A stretch of 64,000 nt of DNA from Rathayibacter sp. VKM Ac-2804. GTDB taxonomy: Bacteria > Actinomycetota > Actinomycetes > Actinomycetales > Microbacteriaceae. The stretch is from positions 682,001-746,000 of the forward strand of contig NZ_CP047420.1 of assembly GCF_009866655.1 (NCBI RefSeq). Direction: 5' to 3'. The notes beneath the pieces were generated by a model. That model made no database searches, had not been told where the DNA came from, and worked only from the letters and a program-made list of their open reading frames with translations. The position numbers and the translations under genes were made by a program. The first letter of the stretch is position 1. Each line of letters opens with the position of its first letter. This document shows positions 50,126 to 58,500 of this stretch, piece by piece.

Positions 50126-50484
50126 TTCTTACCTCCGTAGGTTTGCTTGTTGCGGATTGTTCTTGACGGAGATTTCTGTAGCCACGTACGTGCTGGCGCA
50201 ATGCTGACGGCAATCAATATGTGGATCACTGTGTACTGCGAATCGGGAGAGCGCTCCCATTGCTGTAGATCTGCGGAGTGGAGGGGTGCCGAACTCGTGG
50301 GCTGTCGTTTGGTGAACGGACGTTGCGCGTTTCAGCCGAACGTCGCGCGCCATCGTTCTACCTTCGGTGGTCACCTCTTCGTGGAGCGCGGCAATCACGT
50401 AACGTGTGCCCCGACGCCGCGCTCGACTCGTCGTTCCCGACCATACGGCCCGTTTACGGGGCGTCCCGACCAGTAGGCGAGGTC
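50126..50484. other. Lower-GC intergenic region with a LacI-like palindrome
   Basis: 359 bp with no gene that I can support. GGGAGAGCGCTCCCA at 50246-50260 resembles LacI-family operators of actinobacteria (TGGGAGCGCTCCCA type, 12 of 14 positions on the minus strand), but no sugar gene is next to it. A reading frame with a TTG start at 50147 was considered and rejected. Confidence 0.4.
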
Positions 50485-51120
50485 TCAGCGCGGCGGCAGC
50501 GCGGCGCCCGCGACGGCAGAGCTGCCGAGGTCGCTCTGAGGGAGGGGCTCGCCGGAGGCGAGGGCGTCGGTCCAGGCGGCGGTGTCGGCGACGGCCGCGA
50601 AGTTCGAGTTCAGCAGGGCGAGCAGGGTGGTGTGCACCGTCTCGGCGTCGACGGAGCCCGCCGCGTTCGAGATCGCGATGGCACCGGTCGCGTCCGAGAG
50701 CACCTCCGCCGTCAGCCCGTGCGTCTCGGCCTCGGCCGCCGAGGCGAGGATGCAGTTGTTGATCATGTAGCCGACGAGGGTGATCGTGTCGACGTCGCGC
50801 TCGCGCAGCCAGGCGAGCAGGTCGGTGCCGGCGAAGACGGTGCCGAACTGCTTGGTGATCGACGTCCACTCATCACTGCGGCGGCCTTCGATCTCGGGGT
50901 GCAGCTCGAAGCCGGGGGTGCCCGGTGCGAAGACGGGTGCTCCCTCGCCGCTGCTGTGCTGGACGGCGGCGATCGGCAGACCGGCGGCCGTGGCGGCGTC
51001 GAGCGCGGCGGTGATGGCGGGCAGCGAGGTCGCGTGCGGCGGGTAGCGGATCTCGAGCGGCCCGGCGAAGTACTCCTGCTGGACGTCGACGAGGATCAGG
51101 GCGCGGCGGGGTGCGGTCAT
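50485..51120 (-). CDS. Cysteine hydrolase of the isochorismatase family
   Basis: 211 residues. The catalytic triad is in place: Asp12 in LILVDVQQEYF, Lys90 in SITKQFGTVF and Cys123 in VGYMINNCILASAAEA, after the usual cis-peptide bulge. Related enzymes hydrolyse nicotinamide, isochorismate, ureidoacrylate or N-carbamoyl compounds; which one is not evident. Single gene, just downstream of a fragment of a DUF1772 gene. Confidence 0.9.
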   Translation of the reverse strand: MTAPRRALILVDVQQEYFAGPLEIRYPPHATSLPAITAALDAATAAGLPIAAVQHSSGEGAPVFAPGTPGFELHPEIEGRRSDEWTSITKQFGTVFAGTDLLAWLRERDVDTITLVGYMINNCILASAAEAETHGLTAEVLSDATGAIAISNAAGSVDAETVHTTLLALLNSNFAAVADTAAWTDALASGEPLPQSDLGSSAVAGAALPPR

Positions 51121-51129
51121 GGTGTCTCT

Positions 51130-51319
51130 CCTGGATCGGGGTGGTGCTGACCAGACTGCCGTCTTCCGGGAGTCGAGGGACTCGCGGATCGACGGCGCGG
51201 TCGTCGGTCCGGCCCAGGCCCGGCATCACCGCGCAGGCGAAGGCGTAGAAGAAGCCCGCCGCCAGGCCGCTGGTGACGAGCGCGGCGAGCAGGAGCGGCA
51301 CGAGGAGAGCGTCGGGCAC
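51130..51319 (-). pseudogene. DUF1772-type membrane protein, N-terminal fragment
   Basis: From GTG 51319 (GGAAAGG upstream): PDALLVPLLLAALVTSGLAA, GFFYAFACAVMPGLGRTDDRA, which is the N-terminus of DUF1772 (anthrone-oxygenase-like) proteins. The family continues with three more helices, but here it changes to Arg/Pro-rich sequence after about 37 residues and runs into the isochorismatase gene. It looks like a deletion that joined the fragment to the upstream edge of that gene. Confidence 0.55.
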
Positions 51320-51472
51320 GGCTGCCTTTCCGAAGGGTGGCTCAGGCGGACGGGAGATCGGTCCATGCGAGCGCATGCTCACGAGAGGGAGACACCGCGG
51401 GCATCCGCTGCCCGGTCGGCGCGCACTGCGTCCATGCTCGCCGAGCAGCCCGCAGCGGGGAATCAATGCTGA

Positions 51473-51501
51473 TCGAGTAGCCCGCGGAGCGGGCGTATCG
51501 A
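51473..51501. repeat. Hairpin repeat, TCGAGTAGCCCGC type
   Basis: Intact unit at the left edge of HNH module copy B, abutting the start of the homologous flank. Confidence 0.85.
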
Positions 51502-51639
51502 GCGGAGGGGGCGCCTCCGGCGCCAGCGCAGGGCGGGGAGGAGACCGACGTCCTTGGGGTGGGCGGGTCTGGATGCGCCCCTGCAGGGCTACTCGACCAG
51601 CATGTGTGCGGGCATCTCTTCCAAGTAGATCCCCCACCG

Positions 51640-52944
51640 TCAGAACGGTGCGGGAGCATCGTCGAAGCGGGGCCCCGGGGGCGGGTCGGGTGGCCGCCCG
51701 GGCAGGGGTGGCGGGCGGTTGCTGATCCGTCGGCCGGTCGGGCGCGTCCACTCGATCGTCCCGTGGTCGTCGACCCGGTCGTAGCTCCACTGCTCTCCGT
51801 GCCGCACGTGGTGGTGGGACGTGCAGAGCATGACGAGGTTCTCGAGCGAGGTCTCGCCGCCGTTGCGCCACTCGATCGTGTGGTCGGCCTCGCTGGTGGC
51901 GGCGGTCCGGGTGCAGCCGGGGAAGCGGCAGGTCCGGTCCCGCAGCTGCAGGTGCAGGCGCATCTGGGGCGGTGGAGTGCGCCAGGTCCGGCCGGCGGAG
52001 ACGACGGCTCCGGTGTCCGGATCGGTGAGGACGCGGGTGAAGGACGCAGCGGTGCGAATGAGCTCACGGGCGATCGGGGCGGGGACGGGGCCGTAGCCGT
52101 CGAGCTCCGCGGGCGCATCGTCGAGACCCACGGCGGTGGACGCCGCGAGCGTGAGCCGCACTTCGGCGCGCACGCCGGGGACGAAGGTCGGGTCGGACCG
52201 ATGCTCGGCGTTGGGCGTGGTTCCGATGATGTCGCCGTCGCAGAGCAGATCGACCGCCGCATCGGCGCTGAGCTGCTGCAGGCTGCGCGGGTCGCCCTCG
52301 TCGCGGAGGGTGCGGGAGATGCGGCGCAGCCGGTCGTACGCGCCCGTCACTGCCGGTGCGGGAGCGTGGACGCAGAGCGTCGCCATCCCGTCGACGTCCG
52401 GCGTGACCCAGACCGCGCGGTCCTCCTTCGCGCGCGCGTGGCGCTCGGCGAGTGGCTGCTCGTGCAGCTCCTCCCGCCAGCGTCCGAGGGCGCGGCGCAG
52501 CTGCGTGGTGGTCATCCTGACGGCGGCGTCGGCGGCGCGCTCGTCGAGTGCGGAGCGGGAGGTCTCGGGAAGGCTGCTCGCGGTCCTGCAGATCGCCTCG
52601 CCCAGCTCCCAGAGGATCAGGCCGCCGCGCAGCAGCGCGCGGGTGAGCGGCAGGTGCTCCATCAGAAGCTGCGCGGTCTCGAGGCGGCGGGAGACCTCCC
52701 GCTCGGACACCCCGAACGCCACCGCCAGTTCGGCACGGACGGAGCGCTCGACGAGGTCGCGTGTCTCGCTGCGAGTCGCGCCGCGGGCGAAGGCCTCCGG
52801 GACGGTGAGCGCGATCCGGTAGCCGCGGTGCATCCGCTCCGCCGCTCTGAGGCGCGTCGGGGACGCAGCGCGCTCGGCGGCGGCGGAGTCGTCGAAGCAG
52901 TCGCGCACCTCCGCGAGTGCTGCCGCATTCTCGTCTTCTGACAT
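51640..52944 (-). CDS. HNH endonuclease with DUF222 domain, copy B
   Basis: 434 residues, collinear with the 32371 gene. DUF222 region TRLRAAERMHRGYRIALTVPE and SEREVSRRLETAQLLMEHL; HNH domain CRFPGCTRTAATSEADHTIEW...GGETSLENLVMLCTSHHHVRH; Pro-rich tail PPPLPGRPPDPPPGP. The two copies differ by scattered substitutions and one codon in the loop WSYDRVDDHGTIEW. Both catalytic domains look intact. Multi-copy, repeat-flanked genes of this kind are a hallmark of Microbacteriaceae genomes; function unknown. Confidence 0.93.
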   Translation of the reverse strand: MSEDENAAALAEVRDCFDDSAAAERAASPTRLRAAERMHRGYRIALTVPEAFARGATRSETRDLVERSVRAELAVAFGVSEREVSRRLETAQLLMEHLPLTRALLRGGLILWELGEAICRTASSLPETSRSALDERAADAAVRMTTTQLRRALGRWREELHEQPLAERHARAKEDRAVWVTPDVDGMATLCVHAPAPAVTGAYDRLRRISRTLRDEGDPRSLQQLSADAAVDLLCDGDIIGTTPNAEHRSDPTFVPGVRAEVRLTLAASTAVGLDDAPAELDGYGPVPAPIARELIRTAASFTRVLTDPDTGAVVSAGRTWRTPPPQMRLHLQLRDRTCRFPGCTRTAATSEADHTIEWRNGGETSLENLVMLCTSHHHVRHGEQWSYDRVDDHGTIEWTRPTGRRISNRPPPLPGRPPDPPPGPRFDDAPAPF

Positions 52945-53182
52945 ACGGGTATTGAATCAGGCACCACCGACACCGGAGTGGGGTGGCGGGCCGATCGGGG
53001 ACAGTGCTGTCAGATCGGGGGTTGGGGAGGAGGCTCGCTCCCGGATGTCTCGGCGGTGGTGGGTCTCGATGCGCCCTTCGGGCTGCTCGACCAGCATGCA
53101 AGGGCCGCCGGACGCTGCTGCTCGACCAGCGTGCAGGGGCCGCCTGCGGCGGCTGCTCGAGGGGCGGGCGGCATCATGCTGA

Positions 53183-53211
53183 TCGAGTAGCCCGCGGAGC
53201 GGGCGTATCGA
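53183..53211. repeat. Hairpin repeat, TCGAGTAGCCCGC type
   Basis: Intact unit upstream of HNH copy B, in the same place relative to the gene as the unit at 33912 for copy A. Confidence 0.85.
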
Positions 53212-53327
53212 GATCCACCAGCGTCAGAACAGGAGTCTGCAGACCCGCCGAGCTGGTGACGGCGGGTCTCAATACGCCGCCTGCGGGGCTGCTCGACCAG
53301 CATGCGCGGGCTGCTCGACCGGCGGCG

Positions 53328-53537
53328 CTACTCCGTCTCGGTGCGGGTCTCCGTCTCGTCGGAGGAGGTGATCTCGGTGTCGGTCTCGTCGGCGCGGTCG
53401 CGCAGCGCATCGGCCATGGCGCCCGCGCCCTCGTCGCCGTGGTCGTGGTCGACCTGCTCGATCAGACCGCTCAGCTTGTCGTCGTTGCTCGCGTCCTCGG
53501 CGCCGTCCATGACGGGGCCGTTCTGGGTGTCGCTCAT
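53328..53537 (-). CDS. Small acidic hypothetical protein, 69 aa
   Basis: MSDTQNGPVMDGAEDASNDD... ends in a Thr/Glu-rich tail (DTEITSSDETETRTETE). Strongly acidic and probably disordered; no family recognised. GGAGAGG is 6 nt before the ATG, and codon use fits the genome, so it is likely real. Located between HNH module B and the subtilase. Confidence 0.6.
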   Translation of the reverse strand: MSDTQNGPVMDGAEDASNDDKLSGLIEQVDHDHGDEGAGAMADALRDRADETDTEITSSDETETRTETE

Positions 53538-53643
53538 GGCTGCCTCTCCGCGCGGGCGGAGGTCGACCGCGCGCCTCCGACGCTACGGACCGCGCCACTG
53601 CAGCGCCCGCCCTTGACGCCGCGACCGCCCCGTGGGAGACGCG

Positions 53644-53680
53644 AACGGCCCGGCCCCTCCGAGGAGGGAGCCGGGCCGTT
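53644..53680 (-). terminator. Hairpin terminator after the subtilase gene
   Basis: Stem AACGGCCCGGC / GCCGGGCCGTT (11 bp, perfect) with an inner CCTCC/GGAGG pairing, 13 bp past the subtilase stop on the minus strand. Confidence 0.75.
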
Positions 53681-53693
53681 CAGGCGGAGCGGG

Positions 53694-55535
53694 TCAGTTC
53701 TTGATCACCAGCGTGATCGACGTGCTGGTACCCACGTTGCCGGCGGCGTCGGTGGCCTTGGCGACCACGACGTAGGTCGCGTTCGGCCAGTTCCTGCTGT
53801 TCGCGGTGAGCGCCCAGGTGCCGTCGGTCTGCTTGACGCCGTCGCCGAGCTTGGTCGATCCCGACCAGAAGGCGACGCCCGTCACGGCGACGTTGTCGCT
53901 CGCGTTGGCGACGAGGGTCACGGTGCCGGTCACGGTCGTCTGGCTGGCGGGCGAGACGATCTTGGCCTGCGGCTTCGTGATGTCGGCACCGGAGGTCGGG
54001 GTCGGGGTGGCGGTCGCGGTCGGCGTGGCCGTCGGCGTCGCGGTCGCGGTGGGCGTCGGGGTCGGGGTCGGCGTCGCGGTCGGAGTGGCCGTCGGCTTCG
54101 GCGTGGCGGTCGCCGTGGGCGTCGCGGTCGGCGTCGGCGTGGCGGTGGGCGTCGCGGTCGCGGTCGGCGTCGCGGTCGGCGTCGGCGTCGGCGTCGGCGT
54201 GACGACCGTGCCCACCGGGATCGTGCTCACGCCGTAGCCGTAGTAGCGGCCGGAGACGGGGCGGGTCGGGTCGCCGGCGAAGGTGCGGCCGCGGTCGACG
54301 GTGGCCGACTTGGCCTGGGCGATCACCTGGGCGATGACCTGCGCGGGGGTCTTGCCCACGCAGGATCCGCCTGCCGCGAGGCAGTCGAGGACGACACCGG
54401 AGGCGGCGGCCGTCGACATGCTGGTGCCGGTCTGGATGTACGCGTAGGTGTTGCCCTTCTTCGTCGTGTAGGGGCAGGTGCCGGGCGCGGCGATGGTGTG
54501 ACCGGCGTCGGCGGTGCTCGCGAAGTTGCTGTTCAGCGTGTAGTTGTCGTCCTTGGTGGTCACGTTCGAGCACGGGACGGCCGCGAGCGAGCCCGGCTTG
54601 CCGTCGTAGTTCGCGAAGTTCGTGACGGCGAGGACCTCGTCGTACGCGGCCGGGATGTACTTCGACAGATCGGCGGAGGAGTTGCCGGCGGCCGAGACCA
54701 CGGTCACGCCCTTCGCGACGAGGTCGCAGACCGCCTGGTGGATCGTGTCGCCGTCGGTGCGCCCGCAATTGCGGTCGTCCGCACCATTGGTCGCGAGCGA
54801 CATGTTGACGACCTTGATGTTGTAGGTCGCGGCGTTCTGCGACACCCAGTCGAGCGCGCACATCAGGGTCGAGATGGTGCCCTTGTTGTTCGCGTCGAGT
54901 GCGCGGACCGAGTAGACCGGTGCACCGGGGGCGACGCCGACGGTGCCGGAGCCGTTGTCGAGCGCGGTCATGTAGCCGGAGACGCCGGTGCCGTGGCCGT
55001 TGGCGTCGTCGGCGGTGCCGGAGCCGAAGCAGTTGACCTGCTTGGCCAGGTTGTAGTCGGGGTGCGCGCTGACGCCGGAGTCGATGACCGCGACGGCGGG
55101 GCCGTTCCAGTTGGTGACGCCGTCGCCGGCGCTGACCGGGGCCTTGTCGGCCTCCGCGGTCAGGACGTGGGAGGGCATCGTCTGCGCCTGGCCCTCGACC
55201 ACCTGGTCGGCGGGCGAGAGGCCGACGACGCGGCTGTCGGCGGCGAGGATCGCGTGCTGACGGGCGGTCAGGGTCGCGGTGAAGCCGGAGACGCCTCCGC
55301 CGTAGGTCGCATCGAGCGAGAGGCCGAGGGCGCTCGCGAGCGTCGTCGAGACGGCCTTCGAGTCGACGGTGACGACGTAGCGGCCGGCACCCGTCTGGGC
55401 GGAGTCGGCGGCCTGCGCGGGGAGCGCGGCGGCGCCGACGAGACCGGCGGTGACGACGGCCGCGGCGGCGGTCGCGGCCAGGAAGCGGCGGAGACGACCG
55501 GCGGGGCGGCGCGACGAGGTGGAGCGAGGGATCAC
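53694..55535 (-). CDS. Secreted S8 family serine peptidase (subtilase) with Pro-Thr linker and Ig-like domain
   Basis: 613 residues from GTG 55535. Signal sequence ([20 protein letters not shown]...AQAAD), an I9-type inhibitor propeptide ([20 protein letters not shown]...[12 protein letters not shown]), then a proteinase-K-type catalytic domain: Asp152 (AVIDSGV), His181 ([10 protein letters not shown]), Asn in [10 protein letters not shown] and Ser372 ([12 protein letters not shown]). A ~70-residue P-T-A-T linker and a C-terminal Ig-like domain ([39 protein letters not shown]) match the beta-helix protein at 40956. Secreted serine proteases are virulence-associated in plant-pathogenic Microbacteriaceae such as Clavibacter; that is context only. 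Confidence 0.92.
   Translation of the reverse strand: MIPRSTSSRRPAGRLRRFLAATAAAAVVTAGLVGAAALPAQAADSAQTGAGRYVVTVDSKAVSTTLASALGLSLDATYGGGVSGFTATLTARQHAILAADSRVVGLSPADQVVEGQAQTMPSHVLTAEADKAPVSAGDGVTNWNGPAVAVIDSGVSAHPDYNLAKQVNCFGSGTADDANGHGTGVSGYMTALDNGSGTVGVAPGAPVYSVRALDANNKGTISTLMCALDWVSQNAATYNIKVVNMSLATNGADDRNCGRTDGDTIHQAVCDLVAKGVTVVSAAGNSSADLSKYIPAAYDEVLAVTNFANYDGKPGSLAAVPCSNVTTKDDNYTLNSNFASTADAGHTIAAPGTCPYTTKKGNTYAYIQTGTSMSTAAASGVVLDCLAAGGSCVGKTPAQVIAQVIAQAKSATVDRGRTFAGDPTRPVSGRYYGYGVSTIPVGTVVTPTPTPTPTATPTATATPTATPTPTATPTATATPKPTATPTATPTPTPTPTATATPTATPTATATPTPTSGADITKPQAKIVSPASQTTVTGTVTLVANASDNVAVTGVAFWSGSTKLGDGVKQTDGTWALTANSRNWPNATYVVVAKATDAAGNVGTSTSITLVIKN
53991..54206 (-). repeat. Low-complexity tract encoding the P-T-A-T linker of the subtilase
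   Basis: About 215 bp of imperfect short repeats, same composition as 41255-41461, between the protease and Ig-like domains. Confidence 0.8.
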
Positions 55536-55751
55536 GAAGGTCCTGTGTTTCTGTGCGGCGGGCGGGGCGGGGTGACCGTGCGGGCTCGGCGGGCAGGGGT
55601 GACCGACGACCGTCGGACGCGGGGGAGCATCCGGCGGAGGAGTGCAAAGGGGATCAGGAGCCAAAGCTAGCCGCCCCGGGTTTCCGGCGCACTACTCTTC
55701 GAGATTTTTCAGCAGGCGGGTTCTGCGGGTGGGGTGCCGACCACGGTGGAT

Positions 55752-55780
55752 CTCGATGCGCCCGCTGCGCGGGCTACTCG
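55752..55780. repeat. Hairpin repeat, complement orientation (TCGATGCGCCCGC / GCGGGCTACTCGA)
   Basis: Single unit between the subtilase and the polysaccharide operon, 39 bp past the end of the last operon gene. The 283-bp gap (55536-55818) holds no gene; this hairpin may terminate the operon. Confidence 0.8.
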
Positions 55781-55818
55781 ATCGAGACCCGCCCCCCACA
55801 GCAGGGAGTGGGCGCGGC

Positions 55819-56973
55819 TCAGCTGGGGCGCGGGGCCCGCAGCACGCGGCGGTAGACGTCGATGGTCGCGCGGGCGATCGCGTCCCACTCCAGCGCCGAG
55901 AGGTCGGCCGAGGCGTCGTCCGCCACCGTCCGCTCGTCGAGCCAGGCGAGGGCGCCGTCGAGCGCCGCGGTGTCGAACGCGCCGTCGTAGAGCCGCACCC
56001 AGTCCGGGCCGACCAGCGCCGCCAGCTCGTGCATCGCGCCGAGATCGGGCACCAGCACCGGTCGGTCGGCCGAGACCGCGAGGATCGCGGATCCGGAGTT
56101 CTGGATCGCCGAGTACGGCAGCACGACCAGGTCGCTCGCGCGCAGCCAGAGCGCCATCCGCTCGTCGCTGAGGAAGGACAGCTCGAGCCGGATGCGCGCA
56201 TCGCCCGCCGCCGCCTCCTCGATCACGCCGCGCAGCGGACCGCGCGCCGGGTTGCCGGCGACCGCGAGCAGCGTGCCGTCGTCCTCGCGGTCGCGGAAGC
56301 GCTCGATCAGGGTCGGCACGTTCTTGTACGGCCGGATCTGGCCGACCGACACGACGAGCCGCGCGTCCGGGTCCAGACCGAGCTCCGCGCGCGCCTCGGC
56401 GCGACTCGCGGAGAAGTCGTAGTCGTAGCGGTAGTGCCCGTGCGGGGTGACGAACGCGGGCACCGCGGCCAGCTCCGGGTAGGAGCGCCGCATCGCGGTC
56501 ACGCCCTCCTCCGAGAGGCAGACGATCGCGTCGAGGTTCTCGGTCAGCAGCCGCCGGTACCAGTTGCGCAGGAACGGGGTGCCGCGCTCCTCGTGCGAGG
56601 TGACGTTGTGCGCGGTCCAGATCAGCCGGGTGCCGCGCAGGCGCGCGACGCGCAGGAAGGCGAAGAAGAAGACCAGCCGCGCGACGATCCGGTAGCGGCG
56701 GACGCCGCTGAGGAAGGTCAGGTCCGGCCAGTGCAGGTGCACGACGTCGACCTTCGCGAGCAGCAGGCGCACCCAGGACAGGTCGCGCACGAGCACGCCC
56801 TCGGCGGTCATCGCCGTGTAGAGCCGCGCGTTGTAGGGGTTGGCGTAGCGGGTGCGGAAGGCCGGCTCGGCCTCGACCCGCAGCCGGCGGCTCCTGGCGT
56901 CCTCGCCCGAGAGCAGTCCGCGCAGGCGCGTGCGCAGGCGACCGCGCAGCGTGCGGCTGCCGCCGGCGATCAT
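55819..56973 (-). CDS. Glycosyltransferase (GT-B, family 4-like)
   Basis: 384 residues. VDVVHLHWPDLTFLSGVRRYR and GTRLIWTAHNVTSHEERGTP are in the acceptor half; the donor half has LVVSVGQIRPYKNVPTLIERF and NSGSAILAVSADRPVLVPDLG, in place of the usual E-x7-E. Predicted to add a nucleotide-activated sugar to a lipid-linked surface glycan at the cytoplasmic membrane. The ATG at 56971-56973 overlaps the stop of the preceding gene (ATGA). Last gene of the six-gene operon. Confidence 0.87.
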   Translation of the reverse strand: MIAGGSRTLRGRLRTRLRGLLSGEDARSRRLRVEAEPAFRTRYANPYNARLYTAMTAEGVLVRDLSWVRLLLAKVDVVHLHWPDLTFLSGVRRYRIVARLVFFFAFLRVARLRGTRLIWTAHNVTSHEERGTPFLRNWYRRLLTENLDAIVCLSEEGVTAMRRSYPELAAVPAFVTPHGHYRYDYDFSASRAEARAELGLDPDARLVVSVGQIRPYKNVPTLIERFRDREDDGTLLAVAGNPARGPLRGVIEEAAAGDARIRLELSFLSDERMALWLRASDLVVLPYSAIQNSGSAILAVSADRPVLVPDLGAMHELAALVGPDWVRLYDGAFDTAALDGALAWLDERTVADDASADLSALEWDAIARATIDVYRRVLRAPRPS

Positions 56974-57974
56974 CGGGCGACCTCCGCCGCGCCGGTGCCG
57001 GGCACCCGGCCGAACAGGGTGCGCTCGGCCTCCGGGTAGCCCACCCGCCAGTCCGCCCGGCGCTGCCAGACCTCGGTCCAGGCGCGGCGCTTGCGCCGGG
57101 TCGCGGTCTCGAGCACGGTGCGCACGAGCGCGCCCGCCTGGAGCAGCGCGATGCCGATCCGCGCGGGCAGCGGCTTCCAGGAGAGGCGGATCATCGTGGC
57201 CTTGCCGGCCATCACCATGCACATCTTGCGGCCGGAGTTGCCCGCGGTCGCGGCGTCGCGGGTGGAGGCGCCGACGTCGTGCACGATCACGGCGGTCGGC
57301 ACGATCACCGGGCGCAGGCCCGCGCGGCGGGCGCGGATCGAGAACTCGGCGTCCTCGCCGTAGAGGAAGAAGCGCTCGTCGAGCCGGCCGACCCGCTCGT
57401 ACTCCTCGCGCGGCATCAGCAGCAGGCAGCCGGTGATGATGGGCACCTCGCGCACGCTGTCGCGCTGCCAGCCGCCGAGCGACTCCGGGTCGAGCAGCGG
57501 GTTGCCGCGGAACGCGGTGGAGAGCATCGTCGCGTAGGTCAGCAGCGACCACAGGCTGGGCGCGCCCCAGCAGGACGAGGGGTCGACCGAGCCGTCGGGG
57601 CGGAGGGTGCGCCCGCCGTACACGCCGTAGCGCGGGTTCGCGACGGCGAACTCGAGCAGCGCGCGGAACGAGCCCTCGAGCACGAGCGTGTCCGGGTTGA
57701 GCAGCAGCACGAAGCGCTCGGTCGCCGCTGCGACGCCGCGGTTGACGCCGCGGGCGAAGCCGAGGTTGTCGCCCGCCTCGATCACGGTCGCCTCGGGGTG
57801 CGCGGCGCGGATCGCCTCCGCGCTGCCGTCCTCGGAGCCGTTGTCGACCACGATGACGTGCGGGGGAGTCGGCGCGTCGCCGAGCGGGATCGACGCGAGG
57901 CAGGCCAGCGTCTTCTCACGGGTGTTGTAGCTGACGACGACGATCGCCAGGCTGGTGTCCACGGCGTCAGGCAC
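56970..57974 (-). CDS. Glycosyltransferase family 2 (rhamnosyltransferase-like)
   Basis: 334 residues: [59 protein letters not shown] (the D-x-D equivalent), [35 protein letters not shown] (in two parts). This is the WbbL-like group, which often transfers rhamnose to a polyprenyl-linked acceptor. GTG start at 57974, overlapping the acetyltransferase stop by 8 bp. Confidence 0.9.
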   Translation of the reverse strand: MPDAVDTSLAIVVVSYNTREKTLACLASIPLGDAPTPPHVIVVDNGSEDGSAEAIRAAHPEATVIEAGDNLGFARGVNRGVAAATERFVLLLNPDTLVLEGSFRALLEFAVANPRYGVYGGRTLRPDGSVDPSSCWGAPSLWSLLTYATMLSTAFRGNPLLDPESLGGWQRDSVREVPIITGCLLLMPREEYERVGRLDERFFLYGEDAEFSIRARRAGLRPVIVPTAVIVHDVGASTRDAATAGNSGRKMCMVMAGKATMIRLSWKPLPARIGIALLQAGALVRTVLETATRRKRRAWTEVWQRRADWRVGYPEAERTLFGRVPGTGAAEVAR

Positions 57975-58500
57975 GATCGGCCTCCGGTCGCTGGCCGATG
58001 ACCTTGGCGGGCACGCCGCCGGCGATGCAGTTCGCCGGCAGGTCCTTGGTGACCACGGCCCCCGCGCCGACGATCGCGCCGTCGCCGATGGTGACGCCCG
58101 CGACGACGACCACGTTCGCGCCGAGCCAGACGTCCCGGCCGATCACGATGTCCTTCTCGATCTTCGGCTGGTCCATCACGGGCGTGCCCTGGACGATGCC
58201 GTAGTTCGACGCGGTGATCGTGACGTTCGGCGCCAGCAGGCACTTCGCGCCGAGGGTGATCCGGCCGCTGCTGTTGCCGGCCCAGAGGAGCGAGTTCTCG
58301 CCGATGTGGGTGCCGGCGCCGAGCGTGATCCGCTCGGCGTTCCGGAACGACACGTTCGGCGCGAACGAGACGTCGGCCCCGCGGCTGAGGCGCGGCACCT
58401 GGTCCGCGTGGCTGTACGCGTGGAAGTGAAGCAGGCGCACGGCCTGCAGGTACGTGCGCACCTTCGTGAGGGTGCGCAGCGGTCCGCCGCCCTGGCTCAT
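57967..58500 (-). CDS. Hexapeptide-repeat acetyltransferase (maltose O-acetyltransferase/CysE-like)
   Basis: 177 residues. Left-handed beta-helix hexapeptides are visible: [71 protein letters not shown] (in parts), then the usual [10 protein letters not shown]. The acceptor is probably a sugar in the glycan made by the surrounding glycosyltransferases. ATG 58500 overlaps the preceding stop by 4 bp. Confidence 0.92.
   Translation of the reverse strand: MSQGGGPLRTLTKVRTYLQAVRLLHFHAYSHADQVPRLSRGADVSFAPNVSFRNAERITLGAGTHIGENSLLWAGNSSGRITLGAKCLLAPNVTITASNYGIVQGTPVMDQPKIEKDIVIGRDVWLGANVVVVAGVTIGDGAIVGAGAVVTKDLPANCIAGGVPAKVIGQRPEADRA

Larger units (their letters stand above)
51497..53303. mobile_element. 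HNH-gene module, copy B
   Basis: A ~1.8-kb unit homologous to 32064-34030. Shared order: ATCGAGCGGAGGGGGCGCC flank, a complement-oriented hairpin unit (51567-51603), HNH gene, ~110-bp conserved 5' flank, hairpins, and a remnant GATCCACC..GTCAGAAC...GTCTGCAGAC (53212 on) that looks like the end of yet another HNH gene. No transposase is encoded. Confidence 0.55.

Noticed and set aside
50147..50476. 109-residue plus-strand reading frame with a TTG start
   Set aside because: Cys/Arg-rich, no ribosome site, no family, and it runs over the LacI-like palindrome and into repeat-like sequence.
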